Source: DATENM01 sp045807725
Lineage (GTDB): Bacteria; Acidobacteriota; Blastocatellia; UBA7656
Direction: 5' to 3'
Assembly (NCBI GenBank): GCA_045807725.1
Contig: JBJMGV010000115.1
Location: 1 to 64,000 of the forward strand
DNA: 64,000 bases
Positions 7,236 through 14,669 of this stretch are shown in pieces. Each line of letters starts with the position of its first letter. Within the stretch, counting starts at the first letter, position 1. The position numbers and the translations under genes are program-made. The notes beneath the pieces are model-generated. The model was not told the DNA's origin, made no database searches, and saw only the letters and a list, made by a program, of their open reading frames with translations.

Positions 7236-9011
7236 TCAGTCAACGATGCGGATGTGCAGCTCGCGCAGTTGCTGTTCAGAAACCGGGCCGGGCGCATCGT
7301 TCATCAAATCTACTGCGCTCGCCGTCTTCGGAAAGGCCATCACGTCGCGTATGGATTTCTCGCGCGCCAGCAGCATCACCAGTCGATCAAACCCAAAAGC
7401 AATGCCGCCGTGCGGCGGCGTGCCGTATTCGAGCGCATCAAGCAGGAACCCGAACTTCATCCGCGTCTCTTCTTCGCTCAGGCCGAGCACACTGAAGATG
7501 CGCCGCTGAAGCTCGCGCGAGTGAATACGAATCGAGCCGCTCCCCAACTCCGTGCCGTTCAGCACAAGGTCGTAAGCCTTGGCGCGCACCTTGCCGGGTT
7601 CACTCTCCAACATCGGCAAGTCTTCGTCGTGCGGGCTGGTGAACGGGTGGTGCATCGCGTAGTAGCGGTCATCGTCTTCGTGGTACTCGAACATCGGGAA
7701 GTCAACCACCCACAGGAAATTGAATCGGTTCGGGTCGATCAAGTTCTCGCGCTCGGCGACTTCGAGCCGCAGAGCGCTCAAGGATGCAGCGACAACCGAC
7801 GGCTTGCCGGCGACGATCAACACGCAATCGCCCGCCCCACAACCGGCTTTGACGGCCAGTTCTGCGACTTTCTCTTCTTCCAGCGCCTTCGTAAGCGAAG
7901 AGGTTACTTCGCCGGTGTCGCTGAGCTTAATGGTCGCCATACCGCCCGCGCCGTAACGCTTCGTGATTTCGCCAAGCTCATCAAGCTGCTTGCGCGAATA
8001 CTTCGCGCCGCCTTTGACCGTGATGCATTTGACCTCGCCGCCGGTTTCGAGCGCAGTCTTGTACGGCGTGAACTCTGTGCCCGCGAGCGCGTCACCCAGA
8101 TCGAGCAGCTCCATCGCAAAGCGCGTGTCGGGCTTGTCCGAGCCGTATCGCCGCATCGCTTCGGCGTAGGTCATACGCGGAAAGGGAACCTCGATCTTTA
8201 CGTCGATCAGCTTGCCCAGTTCGATAAACATGGGTTCGAGCGCCTTGAACAAATCGTCGGGCCGTATGAAGCTCATCTCGATGTCGATCTGCGTGAACTC
8301 CGGCTGGCGGTCGGCGCGCGAATCCTCATCGCGGAAACAGCGAGCAATCTGAAAGTACTTATCGTAGCCGGCGACCATCAGCAGTTGCTTGAATATCTGC
8401 GGCGACTGCGGCAAGGCGTAGAAGCGACCCGGATAGAGACGGCTCGGCACGACGTAATCGCGCGCGCCTTCCGGCGTCGTCTTAATCAGCATCGGCGTCT
8501 CCATCTCGTAAAAGCCGCGCTCGTCCATATACTTTCGTATGGCGATGGTGGCGCGGTGACGCAGCCGCATATTGTATTGCATCTTCTCGCGGCGCAGATC
8601 GAGGTAGCGGTATCGCAAACGTATCTCTTCATTCTCGCGCGTCGAATCCATCGTGAATGGCGGCGTCTTCGCGTCATTGAGAATGTATAGCTCGCGCGCT
8701 TTGACTTCGATGCGGCCCGTCTTGATCTTGGTATTGGTCTGATCCTTGTCGCGCATCACGACCTTGCCGACGATGGCGATCACGTATTCGCTGCGCAACT
8801 CCTTGGCGCGCTGATGCGCCTCCGGGTTCTTCTCTTCATCGAAGACGACCTGAACGACGCCTTCGCGGTCGCGCATATCGACGAAGGTCAGCTTGCCGAA
8901 GTCGCGGCGGTTATGTACCCAGCCCATCAAGCGGACCATCTCTCCGGCGTGCTCAGGGCGAAGCTCGCCGGAATAATGCGTGCGTTTCAGTGTTCCTAAA
9001 GTATCAAGCAT
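7236..9011 (-). CDS. aspS: Aspartate--tRNA ligase
   Basis: AspRS charges tRNA-Asp. The 591-residue length is typical of the bacterial type, which carries an extra GAD domain within the catalytic core. The N-terminal OB-fold is clear (RLMGWVHNRRDFGKLTFVDM). Class II signatures follow: motif 2 in FRDEDSRADRQPEFTQIDIE and motif 3 in GIAFGFDRLVMLL near the C-terminus. The ATG at 9011 is set by the conserved opening MLDTLGTLKRTHYSGEL. It lies downstream of hisS on the same strand, with a heptad repeat in the gap. A non-discriminating role (Asp/Asn) cannot be excluded from this window. Confidence 0.97.
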   Translation of the reverse strand: MLDTLGTLKRTHYSGELRPEHAGEMVRLMGWVHNRRDFGKLTFVDMRDREGVVQVVFDEEKNPEAHQRAKELRSEYVIAIVGKVVMRDKDQTNTKIKTGRIEVKARELYILNDAKTPPFTMDSTRENEEIRLRYRYLDLRREKMQYNMRLRHRATIAIRKYMDERGFYEMETPMLIKTTPEGARDYVVPSRLYPGRFYALPQSPQIFKQLLMVAGYDKYFQIARCFRDEDSRADRQPEFTQIDIEMSFIRPDDLFKALEPMFIELGKLIDVKIEVPFPRMTYAEAMRRYGSDKPDTRFAMELLDLGDALAGTEFTPYKTALETGGEVKCITVKGGAKYSRKQLDELGEITKRYGAGGMATIKLSDTGEVTSSLTKALEEEKVAELAVKAGCGAGDCVLIVAGKPSVVAASLSALRLEVAERENLIDPNRFNFLWVVDFPMFEYHEDDDRYYAMHHPFTSPHDEDLPMLESEPGKVRAKAYDLVLNGTELGSGSIRIHSRELQRRIFSVLGLSEEETRMKFGFLLDALEYGTPPHGGIAFGFDRLVMLLAREKSIRDVMAFPKTASAVDLMNDAPGPVSEQQLRELHIRIVD

Positions 9012-9027
9012 AACTAGATGAATAGGG

Positions 9028-9108
9028 GGAGATTGGAGGCGAGAAGCTAGAGACTAGCTCGCGGAATCTGGCTAGCCTCTTGCCTCTAGTCCCTAGTCCC
9101 TGCCTTTC
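9028..9108. repeat. Heptad-repeat hairpin between hisS and aspS
   Basis: Units CTAGCCT, CTTGCCT, CTAGTCC, CTAGTCC, CTGCCTT on one side face complementary GGAGGCGAGAAGCTAG on the other. The outermost unit overlaps the hisS end, so the last hisS codons and its TAG stop are written in repeat sequence. Confidence 0.7.
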
Positions 9109-10385
9109 AGTGTATCAATCAGTTGGGATTCTTCCAGCTTACGTTGTTCGCCGGTCGTCATGTCGCGCAGCACATAGCTGCTCGATTGTATCTCGTCATC
9201 GCCGACGATAAGAGCATAGCGGGTGGCGAGGCTATTGGCCACTGCGAGCGATTTCTTGAGCTTGCGGTTCTCTAGATCAACGACGACGCTGATGCCGGCT
9301 TCGCGCAACTGGCGCGAGAGCGCGTACGAGTAGCGCCGCGCTTCATCACCAATATAAGCGACGTAAAGCGTCGGCGCATTGGCCTTCAGGTCAACGCTCG
9401 ATTCGGGCAGGCTCAAGACCATCCGTTCGAGGCCGAAGGCAAAGCCGAAGCCTTTCGACGGCGGCCCGCCGATCATCTCCGAAAGTCCGTCATAACGTCC
9501 GCCGCCGACAATCGTGTTCTGCGCGCCGAGTTGATTGCCGATCAGCTCGAAGGTCGTGCGTTTGTAATAATCCAGCCCACGCACCAGTCGCGGCACGACC
9601 GTGTAAGGAATAGCGCGCTCGTCGAGCATCGCGCGGAATGCCGCGAAGTGCTCGCGGCACGGCTCGCACAACATCTCGGTGATCTTCGGCAACTCGGCGA
9701 GGTAAAGCTGGCACGATTCGACTTTGCAATCGAGCACGCGCAGCGGATTCGATTCGTAACGCTGGTTACAACTGCCGCAGAGGTGCGGCAGGCGCTCGCG
9801 TATGGCCTCGCGCAACGCTTCAATGTAAGCCGGGCGGCAGTTCTCGTCGCCGATTGAGTTGATGTATAACGCGGTGTCGGTGATGCGCAACTGCTTCAGA
9901 TACCAGTCGAGCATCTCGATGACTTCGGCTTCGATGGACGGGTCGTCGGATTGGCCGAGCACTTCGACGCCGATCTGCGCGAACTGGCGGTAGCGGCCCT
10001 TCTGTGGGCGCTCGCGGCGAAACTGCGGGCCGATGTAAAAGAGCTTCACGAGGCCGGGCTGGTTAAACATCGAGTGCTCGATGTAAGCGCGCACGACCGA
10101 CGCCGTCGATTCGGGCCGTAGGCTGATGCGTTCGCCTTTGCGGTCTTCGCGGTCGCGGTCTTCAAAGGTGTACATCTCTTTGTTTACGTCGGTCTCTGTG
10201 CCGACGCCGCGCTCGAACAGCTCGGTGCGCTCGATGATGGGCGTGCGAATCTCCTGAAAGCCGTAGCGGCGAAACGCCTCGCGCGCGGTCTGCTCGACCA
10301 CGTGCCATCGCTCGATCTGCGCGTCGGCCTTGTCGGTGAATCGCGCCGGTAAGATGTCCTGTGTGCCGCGTACCTTATGAATCAT
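9093..10385 (-). CDS. hisS: Histidine--tRNA ligase
   Basis: HisRS charges tRNA-His. The 430-residue class II synthetase shows motif 2 in FYIGPQFRRERPQKGRYRQF, the histidine-A signature LVRGLDYYKRTTFE, motif 3 in GFGFAFGLERMVL, and a C-terminal anticodon-binding domain. Two CxxC-like pairs (CGSCNQR and CEPC) lie in the insertion domain. The start ATG at 10385 overlaps the stop of the upstream gamma-carbonic-anhydrase-like gene (ATGA), so translation is probably coupled. The last codons (KGRD-stop) fall within a heptad repeat. Confidence 0.97.
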   Translation of the reverse strand: MIHKVRGTQDILPARFTDKADAQIERWHVVEQTAREAFRRYGFQEIRTPIIERTELFERGVGTETDVNKEMYTFEDRDREDRKGERISLRPESTASVVRAYIEHSMFNQPGLVKLFYIGPQFRRERPQKGRYRQFAQIGVEVLGQSDDPSIEAEVIEMLDWYLKQLRITDTALYINSIGDENCRPAYIEALREAIRERLPHLCGSCNQRYESNPLRVLDCKVESCQLYLAELPKITEMLCEPCREHFAAFRAMLDERAIPYTVVPRLVRGLDYYKRTTFELIGNQLGAQNTIVGGGRYDGLSEMIGGPPSKGFGFAFGLERMVLSLPESSVDLKANAPTLYVAYIGDEARRYSYALSRQLREAGISVVVDLENRKLKKSLAVANSLATRYALIVGDDEIQSSSYVLRDMTTGEQRKLEESQLIDTLKGRD

Positions 10386-10900
10386 CCGCCAAACTCTGCT
10401 TGATAAATTGCCTTGTATTCGACGTAGTTCTGCCAGTGCCGATTAATCAACGCCACTTCTTCTTCGGTGACTTCGCGCCGCACCTTGGCGGGCGAACCCA
10501 TCACCATTGAGCGCGGCGGAATCACCGTGCCCGGCGTGACCAGCGCGCCGGCGGCGATGAATGACTCTTCGCCAATCGTCACATTGTCCAAAACGATAGC
10601 GCCAATGCCGACCAGCACGCGGTCTTTGACGGTGCAGCCGTGCAGCACCGCCGCGTGGCCGACCGTGACGTAATCGCCGATAATCGTGGGGAATCGCCCG
10701 TTAGTCACGTGAATGATCGTGCCGTCTTGTATGTTCGTGTAATTGCCGACGCGAATATAATGCACGTCGCCGCGCAGCACGCAGTTGAACCAGACGCTCG
10801 ACTGCTCGCCGACGTGAACGTCACCGATAATCTGCGCGCTGGATTCGATGAACGCCGTCAGCGCAATATGCGGCGCGATGCCTTTGTAAACTCGGATCAT
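10382..10900 (-). CDS. Gamma-carbonic-anhydrase-like hexapeptide protein
   Basis: The 172-residue protein folds as a left-handed beta-helix of hexapeptide repeats and probably trimerises. The three metal-binding histidines of the gamma-CA family are present at H64, H82 and H87, with the usual 5-residue spacing of the last two. Members of the family hydrate CO2 or act as acyltransferases, and which applies here is unclear. I chose ATG at 10900 (MIRVYKGIAPHI) rather than upstream starts, because homology begins there. It overlaps hisS by four bases. Confidence 0.9.
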   Translation of the reverse strand: MIRVYKGIAPHIALTAFIESSAQIIGDVHVGEQSSVWFNCVLRGDVHYIRVGNYTNIQDGTIIHVTNGRFPTIIGDYVTVGHAAVLHGCTVKDRVLVGIGAIVLDNVTIGEESFIAAGALVTPGTVIPPRSMVMGSPAKVRREVTEEEVALINRHWQNYVEYKAIYQAEFGG

Positions 10901-11017
10901 AATCGAGCATTCGCCCGCGTTTCCCGCTACTCTTTTGTAAGCGCGCTGCCTACAGATGAGAAACGCAACCAGTACTGAAAACATGGACGTTAGCACATCG
11001 CCGGAAAGCGTCGCAAG

Positions 11018-11046
11018 TTGACACCCCAAAGCCGCTCGACTAGCAT
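11018..11046 (+). promoter_or_regulatory. Sigma-70 promoter, apparently leaderless
   Basis: A consensus TTGACA (11018-11023) is followed after 17 bp by TAGCAT (11041-11046). The expected transcription start, about 7 bp on, falls at or next to the lipoprotein ATG at 11054, and there is no Shine-Dalgarno sequence. Confidence 0.6.
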
Positions 11047-11053
11047 CTGCGTG

Positions 11054-11626
11054 ATGGCTAGACTGCTCATCGTCTTCATCTTGTTTCTATTGGCTGGCTG
11101 TGGCAGCAAGCCGTTCAACGTTAAAACGGAAGTGACGTTGCCTGCTATTGCCAGCGCGCCGGCGGTCGAGTCGCAAGGCGTTCGCCTGCAAGCCGCCGTT
11201 GTGCGCGACGAGGATTATCTTTTATCAACCTTCGACGCCAACTTGATTCTGGCGGGCGTGCTGCCGGTCAATGTGACAATGACGAATAGCAGCGCACAAC
11301 CGCTCGACTTACACAAGGCGGGCTTCGAGGTGCGCACGCCCAACGGTCACTCGTATAAGGCTGCCGACGCCAGCCGCGCGTATAAGCAATTGATTAAGTA
11401 CTACGGCATCTCAACCTACAGCAAAGGGGCGTACAAACAGTCGCGGGAGGACTTTGCCGCTTACGCGCTCGACCAGAGCAAGCCATTAGCTATGGGCGAA
11501 AGGCGGCAAGGAATGTTATTCTTCATCCTGCCTGACCAAGCGATTCAGGCAGCGGGTCTCAATCTAATCGGCGTCCGTCTCGGTGTCGCTGGCTCCAGTG
11601 GCACGGTTGAATTAAAGCTCGATTGA
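11054..11626 (+). CDS. Predicted lipoprotein of unknown function
   Basis: The 190-residue protein begins MARLLIVFILFLLAGCGSK, a signal peptide ending in the lipobox LAGC, so it should be lipid-anchored at the cell envelope. The rest is beta-rich and resembles the Ig-like DUF4352-type folds seen in other lipoproteins, with paired segments on linking to side-chain-rich loops (MTNSSAQPLDLHKAGFEV). No catalytic motif is seen. The ATG at 11054 is preferred to TTG at 11018, because the latter is the -35 hexamer. It is followed after 51 bp by a secreted TPR-thioredoxin gene. Confidence 0.8.
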   Translation: MARLLIVFILFLLAGCGSKPFNVKTEVTLPAIASAPAVESQGVRLQAAVVRDEDYLLSTFDANLILAGVLPVNVTMTNSSAQPLDLHKAGFEVRTPNGHSYKAADASRAYKQLIKYYGISTYSKGAYKQSREDFAAYALDQSKPLAMGERRQGMLFFILPDQAIQAAGLNLIGVRLGVAGSSGTVELKLD

Positions 11627-11677
11627 CTCAGCCTGCTCTTGATGAGAGGGTGCGCGCTGTGTCGCCAGCAGGTATTT

Positions 11678-12694
11678 ATGACGAAGATAACTTTTCGCTA
11701 TTGCTTTTTCGCCATCCTTGCGGCTGGGCTGTTAGCCGTTACCGCCTACGGGCAAGACACTTTCCACAATCCAGCCTTCGAGACTGATGATGAATTCGGC
11801 AAAGCCTTCGCCCAGGCCCGCCGCCTGCTGACGCAAGGCAAGGTGGACGACGCCATCAAAGAGTTCAGCCGCGCCGCCGCGCTCAAGAATGGACAGTGCG
11901 TCGAATGCTTCTCCTCGATTGGCCAGGCCAACCTTCAGTTGAACAAATACAAGGAAGCCGCCGCCGCCTTTCAACGCGGCGCTGATTTGAACTCGCCGCA
12001 ACAGGCCGAACTCTATAACTACGCCGGCGTGGCGCTCTACTGGGCGGATGACAAATCGCTGCTTAATGAAGCGGCGGCGATGTTCAAGCGGGCCATTGAA
12101 ACCGGCAACGATAAGATCGCCCAGGCTTATTACAATCTCGGTTACGCGTTGATAAAGGCCGGCAAGAACGACGAAGGCATTGCGGCGCTGAAGACCTATC
12201 TCGAAAAGAACCCCGGCGCGCCTGAAACCGAGTCCGTCAAAGCCGTCATCGCCAACCCGAAGCTTGCCGCCGGATTTGCTTTTCCGTTCAAGGTAACGTC
12301 GGCCAATGGCGACGAGCTGTCGCTCGACAAATTCAAAGGCAAGGTTGTCTTGCTGGATTTCTGGGCGAGCTGGTGCGGCCCTTGCCGCGCCGATATGCCG
12401 GCGGTCAAGCGGCTGTGGCAGGACTATCAGAAAGAGAACTTCATCCTCATCGGCATCAACCTCGATAGCAACCGCAAAGCGTTTGAGCAATACGTCAAGG
12501 AAGAGGGCGTGACGTGGCCGCAGTTCTATGACGGCAAACGCTGGGGCAACCGCATCGCGGAACTCTACAACGTCCACTCGATCCCGATGACGTTCTTGAT
12601 CGACCAGCAGGGCATGATCCGCGCGTCGGGTCTGCGCGGTGAGCGGCTCTATGGCAAGATCGGCGACTTGCTGAAGGAAAAGCCGAAGCCTTAG
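11678..12694 (+). CDS. Secreted TPR protein with TlpA-like thioredoxin domain
   Basis: The 338-residue protein has a signal peptide (MTKITFRYCFFAILAAGL, cleavage near AYGQ). TPR helices span about 35-190 (AIKEFSRAAALKN, AQAYYNLGYALIKAGKNDEG). A C-terminal thioredoxin-fold domain carries the active site WCGPC, with cysteines at 233 and 236. Such fusions act outside the cytoplasm as thiol-disulfide reductants, with the TPR part recruiting partners. The start at 11678 is chosen because the signal peptide begins there. It converges on the GrdB-like selenoprotein gene with a 14-bp gap. Confidence 0.9.
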   Translation: MTKITFRYCFFAILAAGLLAVTAYGQDTFHNPAFETDDEFGKAFAQARRLLTQGKVDDAIKEFSRAAALKNGQCVECFSSIGQANLQLNKYKEAAAAFQRGADLNSPQQAELYNYAGVALYWADDKSLLNEAAAMFKRAIETGNDKIAQAYYNLGYALIKAGKNDEGIAALKTYLEKNPGAPETESVKAVIANPKLAAGFAFPFKVTSANGDELSLDKFKGKVVLLDFWASWCGPCRADMPAVKRLWQDYQKENFILIGINLDSNRKAFEQYVKEEGVTWPQFYDGKRWGNRIAELYNVHSIPMTFLIDQQGMIRASGLRGERLYGKIGDLLKEKPKP

Positions 12695-12708
12695 CCTTCA
12701 TACTCGTT

Positions 12709-13419
12709 CTATTCTTCTGCGCCGTATTCCGCGTATTCGTACTCGATGACTTCGCCGGGCAGCGCTGGGGCTTCGAGCAGACTCAGTGCGTCGCGCAGGA
12801 CGTTCTTGTGCAGATCGGCCATGCCGGGCCGGCCCATCGAATTGCCAATCTTGAAACCAACCGGATAGAGCGCGCGCGGCGGGCGCATCTGCTTCGAGAC
12901 TTCAGGGCTGACGGTAATCAACACCGTTGGAATTCCACGCATTTCAATCTCACGCTGGACCGCAACGACCGTGCGGTGACAAACGTTCGGTCAGCCGCCG
13001 GTCAGTATCACCGCGTCGGCGCGCGAACGCTTGTCTATCTCGTCGGCGATCTGCGGCGCGGTCTCTTCATACATACGCTTGAGCTGCATGGTGTATCCCA
13101 TAAAGCCGACGTGACTGCGCGCCTCGCCGGCAATGAAGCCTTCGGCGATAAGCGCGCGCAACGCGTCGATTGGAAAGACGACGTTGATGTCGCGGTCGGC
13201 GTCGGTGTGATCGTAGTGATGATGAGTGACCATCAAATCGCTCGCCTGCGCTTCTGGTGTAATGACGCGGTAGGTCAGGTCGCCAAGCTCGTCGGCGATA
13301 TTGAATGCCGGTTGATCTTTGCGGTGCACGCCTGCTGCCGTGACGATGGCGACGGAGAGGCGTGATAGCTCGCGGTCAAGCGGCGTGTAAGGCACGCACT
13401 TTCGTGAGAGTTGAGACAT
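12709..13419 (-). CDS. GrdB-like probable selenoprotein, TGA read as selenocysteine
   Basis: The frame is continuous for 236 residues except for one TGA at 12991-12993. Both flanks belong to one protein of the short glycine/sarcosine/betaine reductase selenoprotein B-like family: SVAIVTAAGVHRKDQPAFN at the N-terminus, MVTHHHYDHTDADRDINVVF in the middle, GFMGYT before the TGA, and EIEMRGIPTVLI after it. Read as selenocysteine (U143) the motif is ILTGG-U-PNVCH with C147 four residues on, matching the place where relatives carry redox Cys or Sec. A SECIS-like hairpin follows. The start ATG at 13419 has AGAGGA upstream. Full-length GrdB is about 430 residues, so this is the short form, whose substrate is unknown. 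It lies downstream of a second TGA-containing gene. Alternatives are a pseudogene or a Cys-to-TGA error. Confidence 0.85.
12959..12993 (-). promoter_or_regulatory. Candidate bacterial SECIS element of the GrdB-like gene
   Basis: Starting at the A of the UGA, the mRNA forms an 8-bp lower stem (ACCG with CGGU, AACG with CGUU, one bulged G). There is then a 6-nt one-sided bulge (UUUGUC) and a 3-bp upper stem ACC/GGU closing the tetraloop GCAC. The loop begins 16 nt after UGA and has G first. Known bacterial SECIS elements have a small apical loop with an early G some 16-37 nt from the UGA, so this fits at the short end of the range. Confidence 0.65.
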
Positions 13420-13449
13420 CGCACATTCCTCTGTGATTGTGTTGAGGCT

Positions 13450-13517
13450 GGAAGGATGAACCGGCGCGGCGAGAATCCAGCGAGTCTGCTTCACTCGACA
13501 CGCCGTCCATCCTTCCG
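13450..13517. repeat. Inverted repeat between the two selenoprotein genes
   Basis: Arms GGAAGGATG (13450-13458) and CATCCTTCC (13509-13517) are perfect and continue inward with mismatches. They occupy the 118-bp gap between the peroxiredoxin stop and the GrdB-like start. No T-run follows, so co-transcription is still possible. Confidence 0.5.
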
Positions 13518-13537
13518 CTTCACAAGCGTAGCTGGCT

Positions 13538-13999
13538 TCAGTCGAGCTTTCTCAGCACGTCGTGGATGACTTCGTTATCGGGCTGGTCGCCGATTTCGTG
13601 GATGTCTTTGTAGGCAAGCTTACCTTGCTTGTCTACAACGAACAGGGCGCGCTCTGAATAGCCTTCGGGCCGCAGCGCACCGTACATCTGCGCCACCGCG
13701 CCTTTAGGTTCAAAGTCTGAGAGGAGATCGTAAGAGATGTTGCCGAGGCTCTTGGCCCAGGCTTTGTTGCAGGGGACGGAGTCAACCGATATACCCAGCA
13801 CGTGGGTATCACGCTCCTCGAAGCGGCTGAGATCAGCCTCATACGAGGGCATCTGTACGGTTCAAACGGGCGTCCAGGCCAGCGGGTAGAACGCGATGAA
13901 GACGTTCTTCTTGCCGCGAAAGTCGGACAGCTTGACTTTGTTGCCGTTGTGGCTCGGCAGCTCAAAGTCGGGAGCCATTTCGCCTACTTCTACAGCCAT
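13538..13999 (-). CDS. Probable selenocysteine peroxiredoxin (PrxU type)
   Basis: The frame from ATG 13999 (ribosome binding site AGGAGG) to the stop at 13538 codes 153 residues with one internal TGA at 13862-13864. Before it comes a normal thioredoxin-fold N-terminus (VGEMAPDFELPS, then NVFIAFYPLAWTPV). After it comes TVQMPSYEADLSRF and a normal remainder (LGISVDSVP, ERALFVVDKQGKLAY). The TGA is codon 46, exactly where the family's TxxC peroxidatic cysteine belongs, giving TPV-U-T. Selenocysteine peroxiredoxins are an established selenoprotein family (PrxU of Eubacterium acidaminophilum). C77 is the only cysteine and could resolve the selenenic acid. Such proteins reduce peroxides in the cytoplasm. 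It is divergent from a PerR-like regulator. Confidence 0.9.
13834..13864 (-). promoter_or_regulatory. Candidate bacterial SECIS element of the peroxiredoxin
   Basis: After the UGA the mRNA offers a 3-bp lower stem CAG/CUG, a 4-nt one-sided bulge AUGC and a 4-bp upper stem CCUC/GAGG closing the tetraloop GUAU. The loop starts 17 nt after UGA and has G first. The plan is the same as in the neighbouring GrdB-like gene, with unrelated sequence. Confidence 0.65.
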
Positions 14000-14121
14000 T
14001 GGCATTCCTCCTGAAAAAAATTTAACTGCACTTGTCTATGGTTTATGCCAACCGCCTGCCGAAGTCAAGCCGATCAGGCAGCGCCAGTTGACAGTTTTAT
14101 CTACAGCTTTCGCTCGCCGAT

Positions 14122-14154
14122 TTGACAAAGATTAGATTTAGAATTATTCTAAAT
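14122..14154 (+). promoter_or_regulatory. PerR-type operator within a sigma-70 promoter
   Basis: The perfect 19-bp palindrome ATTTAGAATTATTCTAAAT (14136-14154) contains TTAGAATTATTCTAA, two substitutions from the PerR box consensus TTATAATNATTATAA. It overlaps a promoter with TTGACA at 14122-14127 and TATTCT at 14145-14150, spacing 17. The start of transcription would be only a few bases before the regulator ATG at 14161. It suggests autoregulation. The divergent peroxiredoxin start is about 140 bp away and could share the control. Confidence 0.8.
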
Positions 14155-14160
14155 ATCGAG

Positions 14161-14580
14161 ATGGCAGTTCAACGAAAAATTTCGGGCCTTGTAAGTCGGA
14201 AGGCCAACCTGACGCGCCAGCGCGAGGTCGTGCTGCAAGTCGTCAGCGAGGCTGAGCATCACCCGACCGCCGCCGAGGTCTTCGAGCAGGCCAAGAAGCT
14301 ATTGCCGACCATCAGCTTTGCGACCGTTTACAACTCGCTGCGCCACTTGAAGGAATCAGGGCTGATCCTTGAGATCACTTTCGGCAACGCCGCCAGCCGT
14401 TACGACGGCGAGACCAGCCGCCACGACCACGCCGTCTGCACGCGTTGCGGAAAGCTGGTCGATTTTGACCTGGCGGAGACGGTTGAGTTGATGCGCGCGG
14501 CGGCGCGGCGCACGCGCTTCAAACCCGAAACGATTCACCTGACGCTTCTCGGCCTCTGTCCCGACTGTCGTGGAGATTAG
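14161..14580 (+). CDS. Fur family regulator, PerR-like
   Basis: The 139-residue protein has the Fur-family winged helix (LTRQREVVLQVV, then ISFATVYNSLRHLKESGLI). A dimer domain follows, with a structural zinc site of two CxxC pairs (C93/C96 and C133/C136), the arrangement of PerR. Candidate regulatory metal ligands are His33/34, D82, H88, H90 and D102. PerR senses peroxide by metal-catalysed oxidation of histidine ligands. The start at 14161 is chosen because upstream in-frame starts fall in the promoter. The neighbours, a Sec-peroxiredoxin (divergent) and AhpC (downstream), support a peroxide role over iron or zinc uptake. Confidence 0.88.
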   Translation: MAVQRKISGLVSRKANLTRQREVVLQVVSEAEHHPTAAEVFEQAKKLLPTISFATVYNSLRHLKESGLILEITFGNAASRYDGETSRHDHAVCTRCGKLVDFDLAETVELMRAAARRTRFKPETIHLTLLGLCPDCRGD

Positions 14581-14669
14581 GCCGAAAACGTGACTGGTTC
14601 ATAACGCAATTATTCACGCGGCGAAGTTGCTTGCCGCAAGAGAGTCCAGTTCCAATCGAAGGAGGAAAG

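Noticed and set aside
7191..8690. Long plus-strand open frame (499 codons) opposite aspS
   Set aside because: It is antisense to a certain aspS, has no recognisable domains and reflects the GC-skewed codon pattern of the real gene.
12943..12990. Two separate short genes or a decayed pseudogene at the GrdB-like locus
   Set aside because: Both parts are in the same frame, only one TGA interrupts them, the flanks are family-consistent, and the neighbouring gene shows the same pattern at a catalytic position.
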